A DNA stretch of 64,000 bases from Streptomyces sp. NBC_00440 (GTDB lineage: Bacteria; Actinomycetota; Actinomycetes; Streptomycetales; Streptomycetaceae), in assembly GCF_036014215.1 (NCBI RefSeq), contig NZ_CP107921.1, positions 248,001 to 312,000 on the forward strand, read 5' to 3'. How positions within the stretch are numbered: the stretch's first letter is position 1; every line of letters begins with the position of its first letter. The notes under the pieces were generated by a model. The model had not been told where the DNA came from. It saw only the letters and a program-made list of their open reading frames with translations, and searched no databases. The translations under genes and the position numbers were made by a program. Shown in pieces: positions 33,330-46,736 of the stretch.

Positions 33330-33843
33330 GCCCGGGAGCCCGGCCCGACCCGGACTCATGGCCCTGGGGAGCCGTACGGGTGCGGTCGGCCCGGCCGAGG
33401 AGATAGGGCACCGCGAGGTGGTGGACGGGCGCGGCCGCGGACCACACCAGCCGGGAGACCCGCCGGTTGAAGCGCACGAAGGTGACCCACACGACGCCGG
33501 AGCCGTTCACCACGACGACGTTGCGGGTGGCGACCAGGGGCGAACTCGCGTCGAGGGTCACCGATCCGGGGCCGGATTCCGAGCCCAGCCAGCCGAGGAC
33601 GTGGTCCGGCGACGGCCTCGGCCCCATCCGCAGCCCGAGGCCGAGAGTCCAGCCCCGCAGCAGGATCCACCGCACAGCGGCCGGAGCGTCCTCGAAGGTG
33701 GCTCGTGCCCACTGCTCCGGTGTCCGGGAACGCGCGTGCCGGGAGGGCAGTTCGAAGGCGGAGGCGTAGTCGGCCGTGGCGAACTCGCCGGCGGTCCGGG
33801 CCACTTGCGGCACTTCCACCCGGCGCACGCGAGGAGTTGTCAT
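33259..33843 (-). CDS. uncharacterised protein, possibly SRPBCC/DUF2867-like
   Basis: A 194-aa protein. The central part (DYASAFEL, RWILLRGWTLGLGL, LVATRNVVVVNGSGVVWVTF) has the beta-rich look of DUF2867/SRPBCC-fold proteins, but I cannot name the family firmly. The last ~45 residues are Arg/Pro-rich and encoded opposite the end of the HATPase gene, so that tail may be an accident of a lost stop. The ATG at 33843 was chosen, with AAGGGG about 9 nt upstream. It is not in an operon. Confidence 0.6.
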   Translation of the reverse strand: MTTPRVRRVEVPQVARTAGEFATADYASAFELPSRHARSRTPEQWARATFEDAPAAVRWILLRGWTLGLGLRMGPRPSPDHVLGWLGSESGPGSVTLDASSPLVATRNVVVVNGSGVVWVTFVRFNRRVSRLVWSAAAPVHHLAVPYLLGRADRTRTAPQGHESGSGRAPGLRRRPRPAGRRRPGRCPRRRRVR

Positions 33844-33988
33844 CAGAAGGGCCCCTTCCGCAACGGCTGTACGGACGGGCCCCGGCGGCACCGCGGGTCT
33901 CGTACGGCACCACCGATTGTGCCGCCCGGGGGTCACGGACGCGGCGTCATCCGCGGGAATGTCCCAAGTGCCGGTCCGAGGCAGTGGC

Positions 33989-36388
33989 TCAGGTGCCCAG
34001 GGGCAGGGGCTGCCAGGTCCAGTCGGCCACCTCGGGGAGGTCGGTGCCGTGCTCGCGGATCCACGCGTGGTGCCTGAGGCGGGCGTCCTCCATGGTCTGG
34101 CGGGCGTGGGTGGCGCGGACCGCGAGCCCGGGGACGCGGTCGATGACGTCCAGGACCAGCCGGTATCGGTCCAGGTCGTTGCGGACCACCATGTCGAAGG
34201 GGGTGGTCGTGGTCCCGGACTCCTTGTAGCCGCGTACGTGCAGGTTCGCGTGACCGGCCTGGCGGTAGGCGAGACGGTGGATCAGCCACGGATAGCCGTG
34301 GTACGCGAAGATCACCGGCTTGTCGCGGGTGAAGAGCGCGTCGTACTGCCTGCCGGACAGTCCGTGCGGGTGATCCGATTCCGGGAGCAGCCGGGCCAGG
34401 TCGACCACGTTGACCACGCGCACCGCGAGGCCCGGCAGGTGACGGCGGATCAACAGGGCGGCGGCCAGCACCTCCTGGGTGGGTACGTCGCCCGCGCAGG
34501 CCAGCACGACATCGGGCTCCTCGCCCTCCCGCTCAGTACCTGCCCACTCCCAGACCCCGGCTCCGCGCGCACAGTGAGCACGCGCCTCGTCGAGAGTGAG
34601 CCAGTCGAAGCAGGGCTGCTTGCCCGCCACGACGACATTCACGTAGTCGCGGCTGTGCAGGACGTGTTCGGCGACGCAGAGCAGGGTGTTGGCATCCGGC
34701 GGGAGGTAGACACGTACGACTTCCGGGGACTTGTTGAGTACGTGGTCGACGAAGCCGGGGTCCTGGTGGGAGAAGCCGTTGTGGTCCTGGCGCCAGACGT
34801 GCGAGGTCAGCAGGTAGTTGAGGGAGGCGATGGGGCGGCGCCAGGGCAGGGTGCGGGACACCTTCAGCCACTTGATGTGCTGGTTGACCATCGAGTCGAC
34901 GATGTGGACGAAGGCTTCGTAGCAGGAGAAGAGCCCGTGCCGCCCGGTGAGGAGGTATCCCTCCAGCCAGCCCTGACAGGTGTGTTCGGAGAGGATCTCC
35001 AGCACCCGGCCGTGCCGGTCCAGGTGCTCGTCGACGCCGAGCGTCTCCGCCTGCCAGGCCTTTCCGGTGGCGCCGTACAGAGCCTGGAGCCGGTTGGAGG
35101 CGGTCTCGTCCGGTCCCACCACGCGGAAGTCGCGGCGCTCCGCGGTGGCCGCCATGACCGCCTCCAGCAGATCGCCGAGTACGCGGGTCGGTTCGTGCAG
35201 GGTCGCGCCGGGCCGTGCGACGTCCACGGCGTACTCCTCCAGGGGCGGTACGGGCAGGTCGAGCAGGTGCAGCCCGCCGTTGGTGTGCGGGTTGGCTCCG
35301 AGGCGCAGGGGCCCGTCGGGGATACAGGCCAGGACCTCGGCGCGGGGCCGCCCCGCGGGGTCGAAGAGGTCCTCCGGCCGGTAGGAGCGCAGCCACATCT
35401 CCAGCTGCCTGAGATGTTCCGGGTTCTCGCGGACAGCGGGCAGCGGGACCTGGTGGGCCCGCCAGGTGCTCTCGACCGGCAGGCCGTCGACGCTCACGGG
35501 GCCGGTCCAGCCCTTGGGCGTACGCAGCACGATCATGGGCCAGCGCGGGCGCGCGGTGCTGCCCTCCTCGCGGGCGGCGCGCTGGATGAGGCCGATGCGG
35601 TCCAGTGCGGTGTCCATCGCCTCGGCCATGGCCCGGTGCACGCTGTCCGGATCGGCGCCGGTGACGTGCAGGACGTCATGGCCGTACCCGCGGAGCAGTT
35701 CGTCCAGCTCCGCTTCGGGAATGCGCGCCAGCACCGCCGGATTGGCGATCTTGTATCCGTTCAGGTGCAGGACCGGCAGGACGGCGCCGTCGTACACCGG
35801 GTCGAGAAACTTGTTGGAGTGCCATGACGCCGCGAGCGGGCCGGTCTCCGCCTCGCCGTCACCGATGACACAGGCGACCAGCAGGTCCGGGTTGTCGAAA
35901 GCCGCGCCGTACGCGTGGGAGAGCGAGTAGCCCAGCTCCCCGCCCTCGTGGATCGAGCCCGGTGTCTCGGGCGCGACATGGCTGGGCACGCCGCCGGGGA
36001 AGGAGAACTGGCGGAAGAGCCGGGCCATCCCCGCGGCGTCCCGGCCGATGTCCGGGTACGTCTCGGAGTAGCTGCCCTCCAGCCACGAGTTGGCCAGTAC
36101 GGCCGGGCCGCCGTGTCCGGGCCCCCAGACGCACACCGTGTCCTGGCCGCGCGCCTTGGCGACGCGGTTCAGGTGCGTGTGGACCAGGTTCAGTCCGGGC
36201 GAGGTGCCCCAGTGGCCGAGCAGCCGGGGTTTGATGTGTTCCGGCCGCAGCGGCTCGGCGAGCAGCGGATTGTCCAGGAGGTAGATCTGGCCGACCGCCA
36301 GGTAGTTGGCGGCCCGCCAGTGGGCGACCAGCGACGCGAGTTCCTCGTCGGTGACCGCGGCCGGTGCTTCCGTACTGGTCTCGCGCAT
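33989..36388 (-). CDS. xfp: phosphoketolase (xylulose-5-P/fructose-6-P)
   Basis: A 799-aa thiamine-diphosphate enzyme that splits xylulose-5-phosphate or fructose-6-phosphate with phosphate to acetyl phosphate and an aldose phosphate. Family blocks are clear: [33 protein letters not shown], the ThDP site GDGEAETGP, and [15 protein letters not shown] near the end. Length is normal. The ATG at 36388 was chosen because AGGAGG lies about 11 nt upstream; an ATG at 36412 has no such site. It lies downstream of the universal stress protein, 125 bp away and likely co-transcribed. Confidence 0.93.
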   Translation of the reverse strand: MRETSTEAPAAVTDEELASLVAHWRAANYLAVGQIYLLDNPLLAEPLRPEHIKPRLLGHWGTSPGLNLVHTHLNRVAKARGQDTVCVWGPGHGGPAVLANSWLEGSYSETYPDIGRDAAGMARLFRQFSFPGGVPSHVAPETPGSIHEGGELGYSLSHAYGAAFDNPDLLVACVIGDGEAETGPLAASWHSNKFLDPVYDGAVLPVLHLNGYKIANPAVLARIPEAELDELLRGYGHDVLHVTGADPDSVHRAMAEAMDTALDRIGLIQRAAREEGSTARPRWPMIVLRTPKGWTGPVSVDGLPVESTWRAHQVPLPAVRENPEHLRQLEMWLRSYRPEDLFDPAGRPRAEVLACIPDGPLRLGANPHTNGGLHLLDLPVPPLEEYAVDVARPGATLHEPTRVLGDLLEAVMAATAERRDFRVVGPDETASNRLQALYGATGKAWQAETLGVDEHLDRHGRVLEILSEHTCQGWLEGYLLTGRHGLFSCYEAFVHIVDSMVNQHIKWLKVSRTLPWRRPIASLNYLLTSHVWRQDHNGFSHQDPGFVDHVLNKSPEVVRVYLPPDANTLLCVAEHVLHSRDYVNVVVAGKQPCFDWLTLDEARAHCARGAGVWEWAGTEREGEEPDVVLACAGDVPTQEVLAAALLIRRHLPGLAVRVVNVVDLARLLPESDHPHGLSGRQYDALFTRDKPVIFAYHGYPWLIHRLAYRQAGHANLHVRGYKESGTTTTPFDMVVRNDLDRYRLVLDVIDRVPGLAVRATHARQTMEDARLRHHAWIREHGTDLPEVADWTWQPLPLGT

Positions 36389-36513
36389 GGCGCTCGCTGC
36401 CTCCTGGGTCATCACTGCCGGGCTGTGCCTGCTCAGTTCCTGCTCGGTGCCTGCTGGACCGCGGGTGCTCGGTGGTGCTTGTTCAGTGGTGCCCCTGTCC
36501 GGTCGTGTTCGCT

Positions 36514-37377
36514 TCAGCCGTGCGGGACGACTGCCACCGGGCACGGCGCGTGGTGCACGGCCGAGGACAGGACGTGGCCGACGGGCGGCGACAGCGCGGG
36601 CCCCCTCCTGCGGCGCCCCACGACGAGCAGCCCCGCGCCTGTGGCACCCCGTACGACGGCGTGGGCCGGGCTCTCCGTGCGTACCCGGTCGGCCGTGCGG
36701 ACCTGCGGGAACTTCTCCCGCCAGGGCCGCAGCGCCTCGCCGAGCTCCGACTGGGCGCGCTCGGTCGTTCGCCCGGAGACCCGCGAATCGACTCCGCTCC
36801 GGGTGTACGCGTGCTCCGGAAGGCTTCTGCCGTGCACGGCCCGCAGCATGACGCCGCGCCTGGCCGCCGTGGCGAAGGCGAACTCGCACAGCTCCTCGCA
36901 CGGCCCGTGCAGTGAAAGGCCCAGCACCACGGCGCCGTCCTCCGCCACCGGGCCGGTGGCTTCCCGCGCCCGGACGAGGACGACGGGCGCGTCGGCGCGT
37001 GCCACCACGTGCAGGCCGATGTCGCCCAGGTAGTAACTGGCCAGTGGCGCCATGTCCCGGGAGCCGAGCACCACGACCTGCGAATCGCCCGCCGCCTCCA
37101 GCAGCGACGCCACCGGGTCGCCCTCCGTCAGCTCCTCGGTGACGGGCAGCCCCGGACAGCGCTCGTCCACGACGATCCGCGCCCGCTCCATGATCCACCG
37201 GGGCAGGCCGTCCTGACCTCCCCCGTTCGCCGGCCGGTCAGGACCGTCGGGGCGCCCCGCCCGTGCGTGCAGGATGCGCAGCCCCGCGCCGCGCGACTGT
37301 GCCTCGCGCGCGGCCCAGCGGGCCGTGGCGAGCGACTCGGCCCTGCTGTCCAGGCCCACGGTGACGATCGGCTTCAT
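36514..37377 (-). CDS. tandem universal stress protein
   Basis: A 287-aa protein of two UspA domains: domain 1 from [11 protein letters not shown] to about residue 140 ([17 protein letters not shown]), domain 2 from about 150 ([31 protein letters not shown]). The GGRRxRG-type loop suggests nucleotide binding. The ATG at 37377 has GGAG 7 nt upstream; the in-frame extension upstream is low-complexity and was dropped. Pairing with phosphoketolase is typical of hypoxia or dormancy-type regulons in actinobacteria, but no DevR-type box was seen. Confidence 0.9.
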   Translation of the reverse strand: MKPIVTVGLDSRAESLATARWAAREAQSRGAGLRILHARAGRPDGPDRPANGGGQDGLPRWIMERARIVVDERCPGLPVTEELTEGDPVASLLEAAGDSQVVVLGSRDMAPLASYYLGDIGLHVVARADAPVVLVRAREATGPVAEDGAVVLGLSLHGPCEELCEFAFATAARRGVMLRAVHGRSLPEHAYTRSGVDSRVSGRTTERAQSELGEALRPWREKFPQVRTADRVRTESPAHAVVRGATGAGLLVVGRRRRGPALSPPVGHVLSSAVHHAPCPVAVVPHG

Positions 37378-37676
37378 GGCCGTGCTCCGTTCTCGGCGCG
37401 GATCGCGCCGGTTCTCGCCGCCGGTTGTGCACGCACCCTGTCGTGACGGGGCGCGGACACGGCCGGCCGCGTTCGCAGCCTCGGCGCGCCCCGGACAGGG
37501 CCGGTCCGTACTGCGTCCGATTCTCGGCGCGAGTGACACACCCCCGCAAACGCAGCAGCCGTCCGCGGAGCCGTCGCGCGGCGCGGGTCCACTCTTGGCA
37601 TGAACCTGATACCTTGTTCGCCCGCCCGCTCCGGGCGCCGCCCTGACGGTCCCCCACCCCGCACCGGAAGGCCCAC
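37378..37676. other. divergent gap between stress-protein and GH76 genes
   Basis: 299 bp of GC-rich DNA with no gene and no -35/-10 pair I would defend. The only AT-richer patch is around 37598-37620, ahead of the GH76 gene. Confidence 0.4.
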
Positions 37677-39146
37677 ATGTCCCCCACGCCCAGACGGCTG
37701 ACCCTGCTCTCCGCACTGTCGTGCCTGCTTCTCGGCTTCCTGCCGCAGGCGGCCTCCGCCGGCCCGCGGACCGCTTCCGCCGACACTCAGGGAGCGATCT
37801 GCAACAAGTACTGCGACGCCCGGGATCCCGCCGCGGCGACGAAGGACCGAACGCCGGTCACCACCTCGATCTACTCGCGCACCATCGCTCTGCATATCGA
37901 TGACAACGATGTCATGGGCTGGGCCTCCATCGACAACGGCAGTGCGGGTGACGAGGTCTGGCTGGACCGCTCCTTCGACGGAGGCAGGACCTGGTCGTCG
38001 GGCAGCAAGCTGGGCGACACCAGGACCCCTTCGGGAGCAGGCGGCTGGCGCACCCAGATGTACAACGTCGACGACTGGAACTCGGCCGGCGTCGGCGCAC
38101 TCCGGGCCTGCGGAAAGGCCGGGGACCGGGCCGAGATCGCCTGTACCGAGTGGGCGCGCACGGACTGGAACGCGGGCAGCAGGAGCACCGCCGCCGCGAC
38201 CGCGCTGATGATGTCGTTCGACCGGAACACCGGCCTGTTCGGCGGCAACGGCTGGTGGACCAGCGCCAACGCGCTGACGGCCGTCATCGACAACATCCGC
38301 ACCAGCGGGATGCCCAGCTACAAGTACGCCGTCTCCAGCACCTACGACAAGAACATCGGCGCGCAGGGCGGCAACTTCACCAACGACTATCTCGACGACA
38401 CCGGCTGGTGGGGGCTGGCCTGGGTCGCCGCGTACGACCTGACCGGCGACAGCCGCTACCTGACCACCGCACGCGCCGACGCCGACCACATGTTCGCCAA
38501 CTGGACGGACACCTGTGGCGGCGGGGTCCTGTGGAACGAGAACAAGACCTACAAGAACGCGATCACCAACGAGCTGTTCCTCCAGCTCAACGCCGCCCTG
38601 CACAACCGGATCCCCGGCGACTCCGCCTATCTGGACCGGGCGAAGAACGAGTGGTCGTGGTTCAGCGCCAGCGGCATGATCAACTCGGACCACCTGATCA
38701 ACGACGGTCTGAACGACGACTGCTCCAACAACGGCCAGCAGACCTGGACATACAACCAGGGCGTGATCCTCGGCGGACTGACCGAGCTTCACCGGGCCAC
38801 CGGCGACAGCGCGCTCCTGGACACCGCGCGGACCCTGGCCGATGCCTCCACCACCCGGCTGGAGACCGACGGAGTGCTGCGCGAGCCCGGTGAGTCCGAC
38901 GGCTGCACCGGTGACGGTCCGTCCTTCAAGGGGGCCTACGTCCGGGGGCTCGGCAAGCTCGACGGAGAGCTGTCGGACCACCCGTACAGCACACCGCTGA
39001 ACCGGTGGGCGGACGCCGCCCACAGCAAGGACCGCAACGCGCTCGACATGTACGGGCCGCACTGGAACGGCCCGTGGGCCGGCACGCCGGACTACGGCTG
39101 CCAGCAGAGCACGCTCGACCTGCTCAACGCGGCTCCCGCCGGGTGA
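37677..39146 (+). CDS. secreted GH76 glycosidase (alpha-1,6-mannanase family)
   Basis: A 489-aa exported protein. The signal peptide ends around QAASAGP (residue 28). Residues about 165-480 form the GH76 domain, with the paired catalytic aspartates Asp240-Asp241 in NDYLDDTGWW. GH76 enzymes cut alpha-1,6-mannan, for example in fungal walls or mycobacterial-type lipomannan. The stretch between the signal and the GH76 domain (about 40-160; DEVWLDRSFDGGRTWS) is an extra module seen in some Streptomyces homologues, possibly for carbohydrate binding. GGAAGG precedes the start. A stem-loop follows the gene. Confidence 0.9.
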   Translation: MSPTPRRLTLLSALSCLLLGFLPQAASAGPRTASADTQGAICNKYCDARDPAAATKDRTPVTTSIYSRTIALHIDDNDVMGWASIDNGSAGDEVWLDRSFDGGRTWSSGSKLGDTRTPSGAGGWRTQMYNVDDWNSAGVGALRACGKAGDRAEIACTEWARTDWNAGSRSTAAATALMMSFDRNTGLFGGNGWWTSANALTAVIDNIRTSGMPSYKYAVSSTYDKNIGAQGGNFTNDYLDDTGWWGLAWVAAYDLTGDSRYLTTARADADHMFANWTDTCGGGVLWNENKTYKNAITNELFLQLNAALHNRIPGDSAYLDRAKNEWSWFSASGMINSDHLINDGLNDDCSNNGQQTWTYNQGVILGGLTELHRATGDSALLDTARTLADASTTRLETDGVLREPGESDGCTGDGPSFKGAYVRGLGKLDGELSDHPYSTPLNRWADAAHSKDRNALDMYGPHWNGPWAGTPDYGCQQSTLDLLNAAPAG

Positions 39147-39167
39147 CGGCAGGCCTTCTCGCACGGT

Positions 39168-39205
39168 GCGCGTGCACGGGCGGAACCCCTCCCCCGTGCA
39201 CGCGC
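39168..39205. terminator. stem-loop between convergent GH76 and VOC genes
   Basis: A 13-bp perfect stem, GCGCGTGCACGGG (39168-39180) with CCCGTGCACGCGC (39193-39205), and a 12-nt loop. No T run, as is common in Streptomyces. Could serve both genes. Confidence 0.6.
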
Positions 39206-39234
39206 TCAGGCCATCGCCCGCTCGGATCGCCGCA

Positions 39235-39271
39235 GGCTCAGTCCGGCTCAGTCCGGCTCAGTCCGGCTCAG
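39235..39271. repeat. 10-bp tandem repeat GGCTCAGTCC
   Basis: Three full units and a partial fourth. The last copy contains the stop codon of the VOC gene, so slippage here would change its C-terminus or 3' UTR. Confidence 0.65.
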
Positions 39272-40068
39272 GTCATCGAAGGATCGCCCTTGATCAGCGC
39301 GAACACCGCGCCGTCCGGGTCCTTGAGCATGGCCAGCCGGCCGACCCCCGCAACGTTGCTCGGCGGCATGAGGACCGTGGCGCCGCCCCCGGTGGCCGCG
39401 GCGAACGTGGCATCGCAGTCCTCGACGCCGAAGTACGGGTGCCACTCCGACCCCGCCCCGGCTTCGATGTTCTCCTTCGGGAGCTGCATGATGCCGCCGT
39501 GGCTGGTGTCGTCGCCCTTGCCGCCGCCGGCCGCGGACACGACGGTGTAGACCATGCCGTCCCCCATGGACATGTCCTGGTAGTCCCAGGAGAAGACCGC
39601 ACGGTAGAAGGTCTTCGCCGCTGCCGCGTCGGTGGTGTGCAGCTCCGTCCAGCACATCGCGTCCGGCTCCATGACGGTTTCCAGGCCCTGTACGTCGCCC
39701 GGCTGCCAGACGCCGAACTCGGCGCCGGTCGGGTCGGTGAAGCCCGCCATGCGGCCGGCGGTGAAGACGTCCGTCGCCGGAACGCGGATTGTTCCGCCGG
39801 CCTGCTGGACCGCGCGGCCGGTGGCGTCGGCGTCGGAGGTGTGGAAGTAGACCGTCCAGGCGGCGGTCGCGCCCTTCTCCGTCAGCGGGCCGACGGCTCC
39901 GACCGTTCTGCCGTCCTTCTGAAGGAAGCCGTAGCCGCCGGCTTCGGGGCCCGCCGACTGGAAGGTCCAGTCGAACACGCCGGTGTAGAAGGCGACAGCC
40001 GCGTCGATGTCGGGGGCGCCGAGGTCGAGCCAGTTCGGCGCGCCTGGGACGAAGTGGGTCGTCAGCAC
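39268..40068 (-). CDS. two-domain VOC (glyoxalase-like) protein
   Basis: A 266-aa protein made of two vicinal-oxygen-chelate halves (NWLDLGAPDIDAAVAFYTGV near residue 12, and CWTELHTTDAAAAKTFYRAV near 145). This layout is typical of actinobacterial glyoxalase/CFP30B-like proteins of unknown substrate. The GTG at 40068 was chosen, with GGAGG 7 nt upstream; the longer in-frame extension lacks family similarity. Confidence 0.87.
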   Translation of the reverse strand: MLTTHFVPGAPNWLDLGAPDIDAAVAFYTGVFDWTFQSAGPEAGGYGFLQKDGRTVGAVGPLTEKGATAAWTVYFHTSDADATGRAVQQAGGTIRVPATDVFTAGRMAGFTDPTGAEFGVWQPGDVQGLETVMEPDAMCWTELHTTDAAAAKTFYRAVFSWDYQDMSMGDGMVYTVVSAAGGGKGDDTSHGGIMQLPKENIEAGAGSEWHPYFGVEDCDATFAAATGGGATVLMPPSNVAGVGRLAMLKDPDGAVFALIKGDPSMT

Positions 40069-40310
40069 GGGAGATCCTCCGGTGTACGGGTGGTGGTGGG
40101 GCCGGCCGTCCACGGCCCGGGAATCCCTCTTGCCCCCGATGGGCACGGCAGCCGCTGACTGTCCCCCATCCGTACCGGCGCGGCCAGGTCTCCGAAACAG
40201 GAACGTGGGCCACGCCCTACGGACGGCTCCCGGGCCCCACCCGTACGGCCCAGCGCGGCCGGCCCCGGGTGGACCGCGACCGGTCGCGCCCGGTGGCCGG
40301 ACCGGACAGC
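40069..40310. other. gap between VOC and beta-galactosidase genes
   Basis: 242 bp without a gene. It should hold the VOC promoter and the end of the beta-galactosidase transcript. The 14-bp palindrome CGCGACCGGTCGCG near 40275-40290 is the only structure noted. Confidence 0.35.
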
Positions 40311-43550
<3,240 letters not shown>

Positions 43551-43638
43551 TCAGACAGAAAAACTCAACACACAAGACCGTCGACCCGCTCGGGAAGCGA
43601 TGGTGCAGGGCTGCGCAGGGAAAGGACGCGGAGCGCCG

Positions 43639-43670
43639 CATGCCGCCGGTCCGCGTGGACCGGCGGCATG
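43639..43670 (-). terminator. stem-loop terminator of the betaine operon
   Basis: A perfect 14-bp stem, CATGCCGCCGGTCC and GGACCGGCGGCATG, with a GCGT loop, 8 bp after the stop of the binding-protein gene. Confidence 0.75.
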
Positions 43671-43678
43671 ACGCGCTG

Positions 43679-44686
43679 TCATTTCTTGCCGGGGAGCCAC
43701 TTCTTCCAGATGCCCGGGTTCTGGTCCACCCAGCGCTTGGCTGCCTCCTCGGCCGAGAGCCTCTGTGAGGCGATCATCTCGGAGACCTTGTTCTGGTCGT
43801 CCTTCGTCCACTTGAAGTTCTTCAGGAACGTCACGGCGTCGCCGCCCGTCCTGGTGAACTCGGTGTTGAAGTACTTCTGGAGGGGCGTCGACGGGTAGGC
43901 GCAGTCGATGGACTTCGGGTCCTTGACCCCCTTGTCCGCGCACTTCGCCGTGTACGGGGGGAGCTTGACCTCCTTCATCGGTACCTGGTTGAAGAGCCAC
44001 TGCGGCTCGTACCAGTAGCTGAGGAAGGGCTTCTTCTCCTTGGCGAACTGCTGGATCTGGGTGATCTGCGCGGCCTCGGACCCGGCGAAGACCACGTCGT
44101 AGTTCAGCTTGAGGTTCTTCACCAGGGCCTTGTCGTTGGTGACATAGGACGGCGAGCCGTCCATCAGCTGGCCCTTGCTGCCGCTCTCCGCCGTACGCAG
44201 CTGACCGGCGTACTTGTTGAGGTTCTTCCAGTCGGTGACATCCGGGTGTTTGTCCGCCCAGTACTTCGGGACGAACCAGCCGATGTGGCCGGTGACCCCC
44301 AGGTCGCCGCCCGCGGTGATCGTCTTCTTGTCCTTGACGTACCGCTTCTCCTGGTCGGGGTGGCCCCAGTCCTCCAGGATCGCGTCGACCCGGCCCTGGC
44401 TGAGCGCGTCCCAGGCGGGGATCTCATCCACCTGGACGGTGTCGACGCGGTAGCCGAGCTTGTGTTCGAGCAGATACTTGGCGACGGCCACGTTCGCCTG
44501 TGCGCCGACCCAGCTCTGCACGGACAGCGTGACGGACTTGGCGCCCTTGGCCGCCGCGAACGGTGAGGCCTGCTTCGTCATGTCGGCGGCCCCGCAGCCG
44601 CTGAGCGAGACGAGCAGGGCGCCCGACGCCAGGGCGGCGAGTACGGTCGTGGCGCGGCGTGCGCCACGGGTGCGGGTACGGGTCAC
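43679..44686 (-). CDS. glycine betaine/choline ABC transporter binding lipoprotein
   Basis: A 335-aa OpuAC-type substrate-binding protein. The signal ends in lipobox LSGC (Cys31), so it is anchored to the outer face of the membrane. Trp-rich parts (QSWVGAQANVAV, EDWGHPDQ, GWFVPKYW, YWYEPQW) fit an aromatic cage for a trimethylammonium ligand. It starts 3 nt after the permease stop, with GTG. Last gene of the operon that begins with betB, so uptake of choline or betaine for osmoprotection is expected. Confidence 0.9.
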   Translation of the reverse strand: MTRTRTRGARRATTVLAALASGALLVSLSGCGAADMTKQASPFAAAKGAKSVTLSVQSWVGAQANVAVAKYLLEHKLGYRVDTVQVDEIPAWDALSQGRVDAILEDWGHPDQEKRYVKDKKTITAGGDLGVTGHIGWFVPKYWADKHPDVTDWKNLNKYAGQLRTAESGSKGQLMDGSPSYVTNDKALVKNLKLNYDVVFAGSEAAQITQIQQFAKEKKPFLSYWYEPQWLFNQVPMKEVKLPPYTAKCADKGVKDPKSIDCAYPSTPLQKYFNTEFTRTGGDAVTFLKNFKWTKDDQNKVSEMIASQRLSAEEAAKRWVDQNPGIWKKWLPGKK

Positions 44687-44689
44687 GGC

Positions 44690-46681
44690 TCAGGCCCCCT
44701 TCCGGGTGCGGCGTTCGGTGGGCTGGGTGACCCGGTCGAGCATCAGGCCGAGGCAGACGATGGCCACACCCGCGACGAGGCCGATGGCGAGGTCGCCCGT
44801 GGCCAGTCCGGTGACGACGTCGTAGCCGAGGGCGCCGCCGCCCACCAGGCCGCCGATGATGACCACGGCGAGTACGAGGACGACGCCCTGGTTGACGGCC
44901 AGCAGCAGCGCCGGGCGGGCCAGCGGCAGCTGGACCTGACGCAGCGTCTGCAGCCGGGTGGCGCCGAGCGACCGGGCGGCTTCCACCGCTGCCGGGTCGA
45001 CCTGGCGCAGGCCCTGGGTGGTGATGCGGATGACGGCGGGGAGCGCGTAGACGACCGCGGCGGCGGCGGCCGGGGCGCGGCCCACGGCGAAGAGGGCGAC
45101 GACCGGGATGAGGTACACGAACTGCGGCATGGTCTGCATGACGTCCAGGACCGGGCGCAGTACGGCCTCGGCGCGTCGGCTGCCCGCTGCGAGGATCCCC
45201 ACGGCGAACCCGATGACGAGCGTGACGACCAGCGCGGCCAGGACCTGGGAGAGCGTGTCCATGGACGGCTTCCACATGCCGAGTACGCCGATGGCGCAGA
45301 GCGCGAGTACCGCGGTCAGGGCGGTCTGCCAGGTGCCGATCAGCCAGGCGAGGGCGGCGACGATCAGCAGCGCGCCCCACCAGGGCAGCCCGGTGAGCCC
45401 GTCCCTGAGGGGGTCGAGGATCCAGGAGGTGAAGTGCGCGGCCCAGTCGGCGGTGCCGCCGACGACGGGGACTCCGGAGTAGAGGTGGTCGACCATCCAC
45501 TCCTTGAAGTCGTTGACGGGCCGCGCGATGGCCACGGTGGTTCCGGCGGGCCAGAGCGTGGAGCCGGCCAGCCGGCCGGCCACCGCGACGACGGCGGTAC
45601 CGACGGCCGCGAGGGCCCAGCCGCGCCAGCCGCGCAGAGCGGCGGGTCCGGAGGGCTCGCTGCCGAGGCGGGTCCCGGCCGCGGCGGTGGTGCGGTCCAT
45701 GACGATGGCGAGGAGCACGATCGGGATGGCCGCGGCCAGCGCCCCGCCGACGTCGACGGAGGCCAGCGCCTGGTAGACGCGGTCGCCGAGACCGGCGGCG
45801 CCGATGAGTGAGGCGATGACGACCATCGAGAGCGCCATCATGATGGTCTGGTTGAGACCGAGGAGCAGTTCCTTGCGGGCCAGCGGCAGCCGGGCGGTGA
45901 TCAGCCGCTGGCGTGCGGTGGAGCCGAGCGAGGCGACGGCCTCCAGGACTCCGACGTCGGCGCCGCGCAGCCCGAGCGCCGTGAGCCGGGCCATCGGCGG
46001 AGCCGCGTAGACCACGGTGGCGAGCAGGGCGGCCGGGACACCGATGCCGAACACCAGGACCACGGGCAGCAGATACGCGAAGGCCGGCAGCACCTGCATG
46101 GTGTCGAGCACCGGGCGCAGGATGCGGAACAGCCGGTCGGAGAGACCGCCCGCCAGACCCAGCACGGCTCCGACGACGGCGGACACGATGACCGCCACCA
46201 CCATCAGCGCGAGCGTCTGCATGGTCGGCACCCACATGTCCAGCACTCCGCTGACCAGGAGGGAGACCAGGGCGGTTGCGGCGATGCGCCATCCTGCCAC
46301 CCGCCAGGCCACCAGGGTGACCGCGGCGGTGACTCCGGTCCAGCCGAGGGCGAGCAGCACCAGATAGACGGCGCGTACGGCGATGACCACGGCGTTGCTC
46401 AGATAGCCGAGGAAGTACAGGAACAGCGGGTGGGTGTCGCGGTTGTCGATGATCCAGTCGCTGACGTGGCCCAGCGGTGCCGAGACGTCCACGGTGAGCG
46501 CACCGGGCCACAGTCCGCTGGACCAGACGGAGTTCGCGATCGGTACCAGGACGGCGGCGGCGACGGCGAGCACGAGGAGCTTGCCCGGACCGCGGTGGAG
46601 CAGTGCGGTACGGATCCGGCCGGCTCTGCCGGGCGCGGCCGGGCTTTCGGCGCCGAGGGGCGTGGTGGTGGCGGTCGTCAT
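44690..46681 (-). CDS. fused betaine/choline ABC transporter permease (two permease domains)
   Basis: A 663-aa membrane protein made of two ProW/OpuAB-like permease units in one chain. Each has a run of hydrophobic segments and an ATPase-contact loop (GLRGADVGVLEAVASLGST and GLRQVDPAAVEAARSLGAT). Both halves also share the VLDTMQVLPAFAYL / VLDVMQTMPQFVYL block, which shows duplication. One chain could therefore form the whole channel. It lies between the ATPase and binding-protein genes. Confidence 0.9.
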   Translation of the reverse strand: MTTATTTPLGAESPAAPGRAGRIRTALLHRGPGKLLVLAVAAAVLVPIANSVWSSGLWPGALTVDVSAPLGHVSDWIIDNRDTHPLFLYFLGYLSNAVVIAVRAVYLVLLALGWTGVTAAVTLVAWRVAGWRIAATALVSLLVSGVLDMWVPTMQTLALMVVAVIVSAVVGAVLGLAGGLSDRLFRILRPVLDTMQVLPAFAYLLPVVLVFGIGVPAALLATVVYAAPPMARLTALGLRGADVGVLEAVASLGSTARQRLITARLPLARKELLLGLNQTIMMALSMVVIASLIGAAGLGDRVYQALASVDVGGALAAAIPIVLLAIVMDRTTAAAGTRLGSEPSGPAALRGWRGWALAAVGTAVVAVAGRLAGSTLWPAGTTVAIARPVNDFKEWMVDHLYSGVPVVGGTADWAAHFTSWILDPLRDGLTGLPWWGALLIVAALAWLIGTWQTALTAVLALCAIGVLGMWKPSMDTLSQVLAALVVTLVIGFAVGILAAGSRRAEAVLRPVLDVMQTMPQFVYLIPVVALFAVGRAPAAAAAVVYALPAVIRITTQGLRQVDPAAVEAARSLGATRLQTLRQVQLPLARPALLLAVNQGVVLVLAVVIIGGLVGGGALGYDVVTGLATGDLAIGLVAGVAIVCLGLMLDRVTQPTERRTRKGA

Positions 46682-46736
46682 GCGCGCCTCCGGGTGGCCG
46701 GGTGGAGCAGGCGCGCGGGCGCGTGGTGCGTACGCA

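Noticed and set aside
37374..39164. 596-codon minus-strand frame opposite the GH76 gene
   Set aside because: Val/Gly/Arg-rich antisense shadow; the plus strand has a signal peptide, GH76 motifs and a ribosome binding site.
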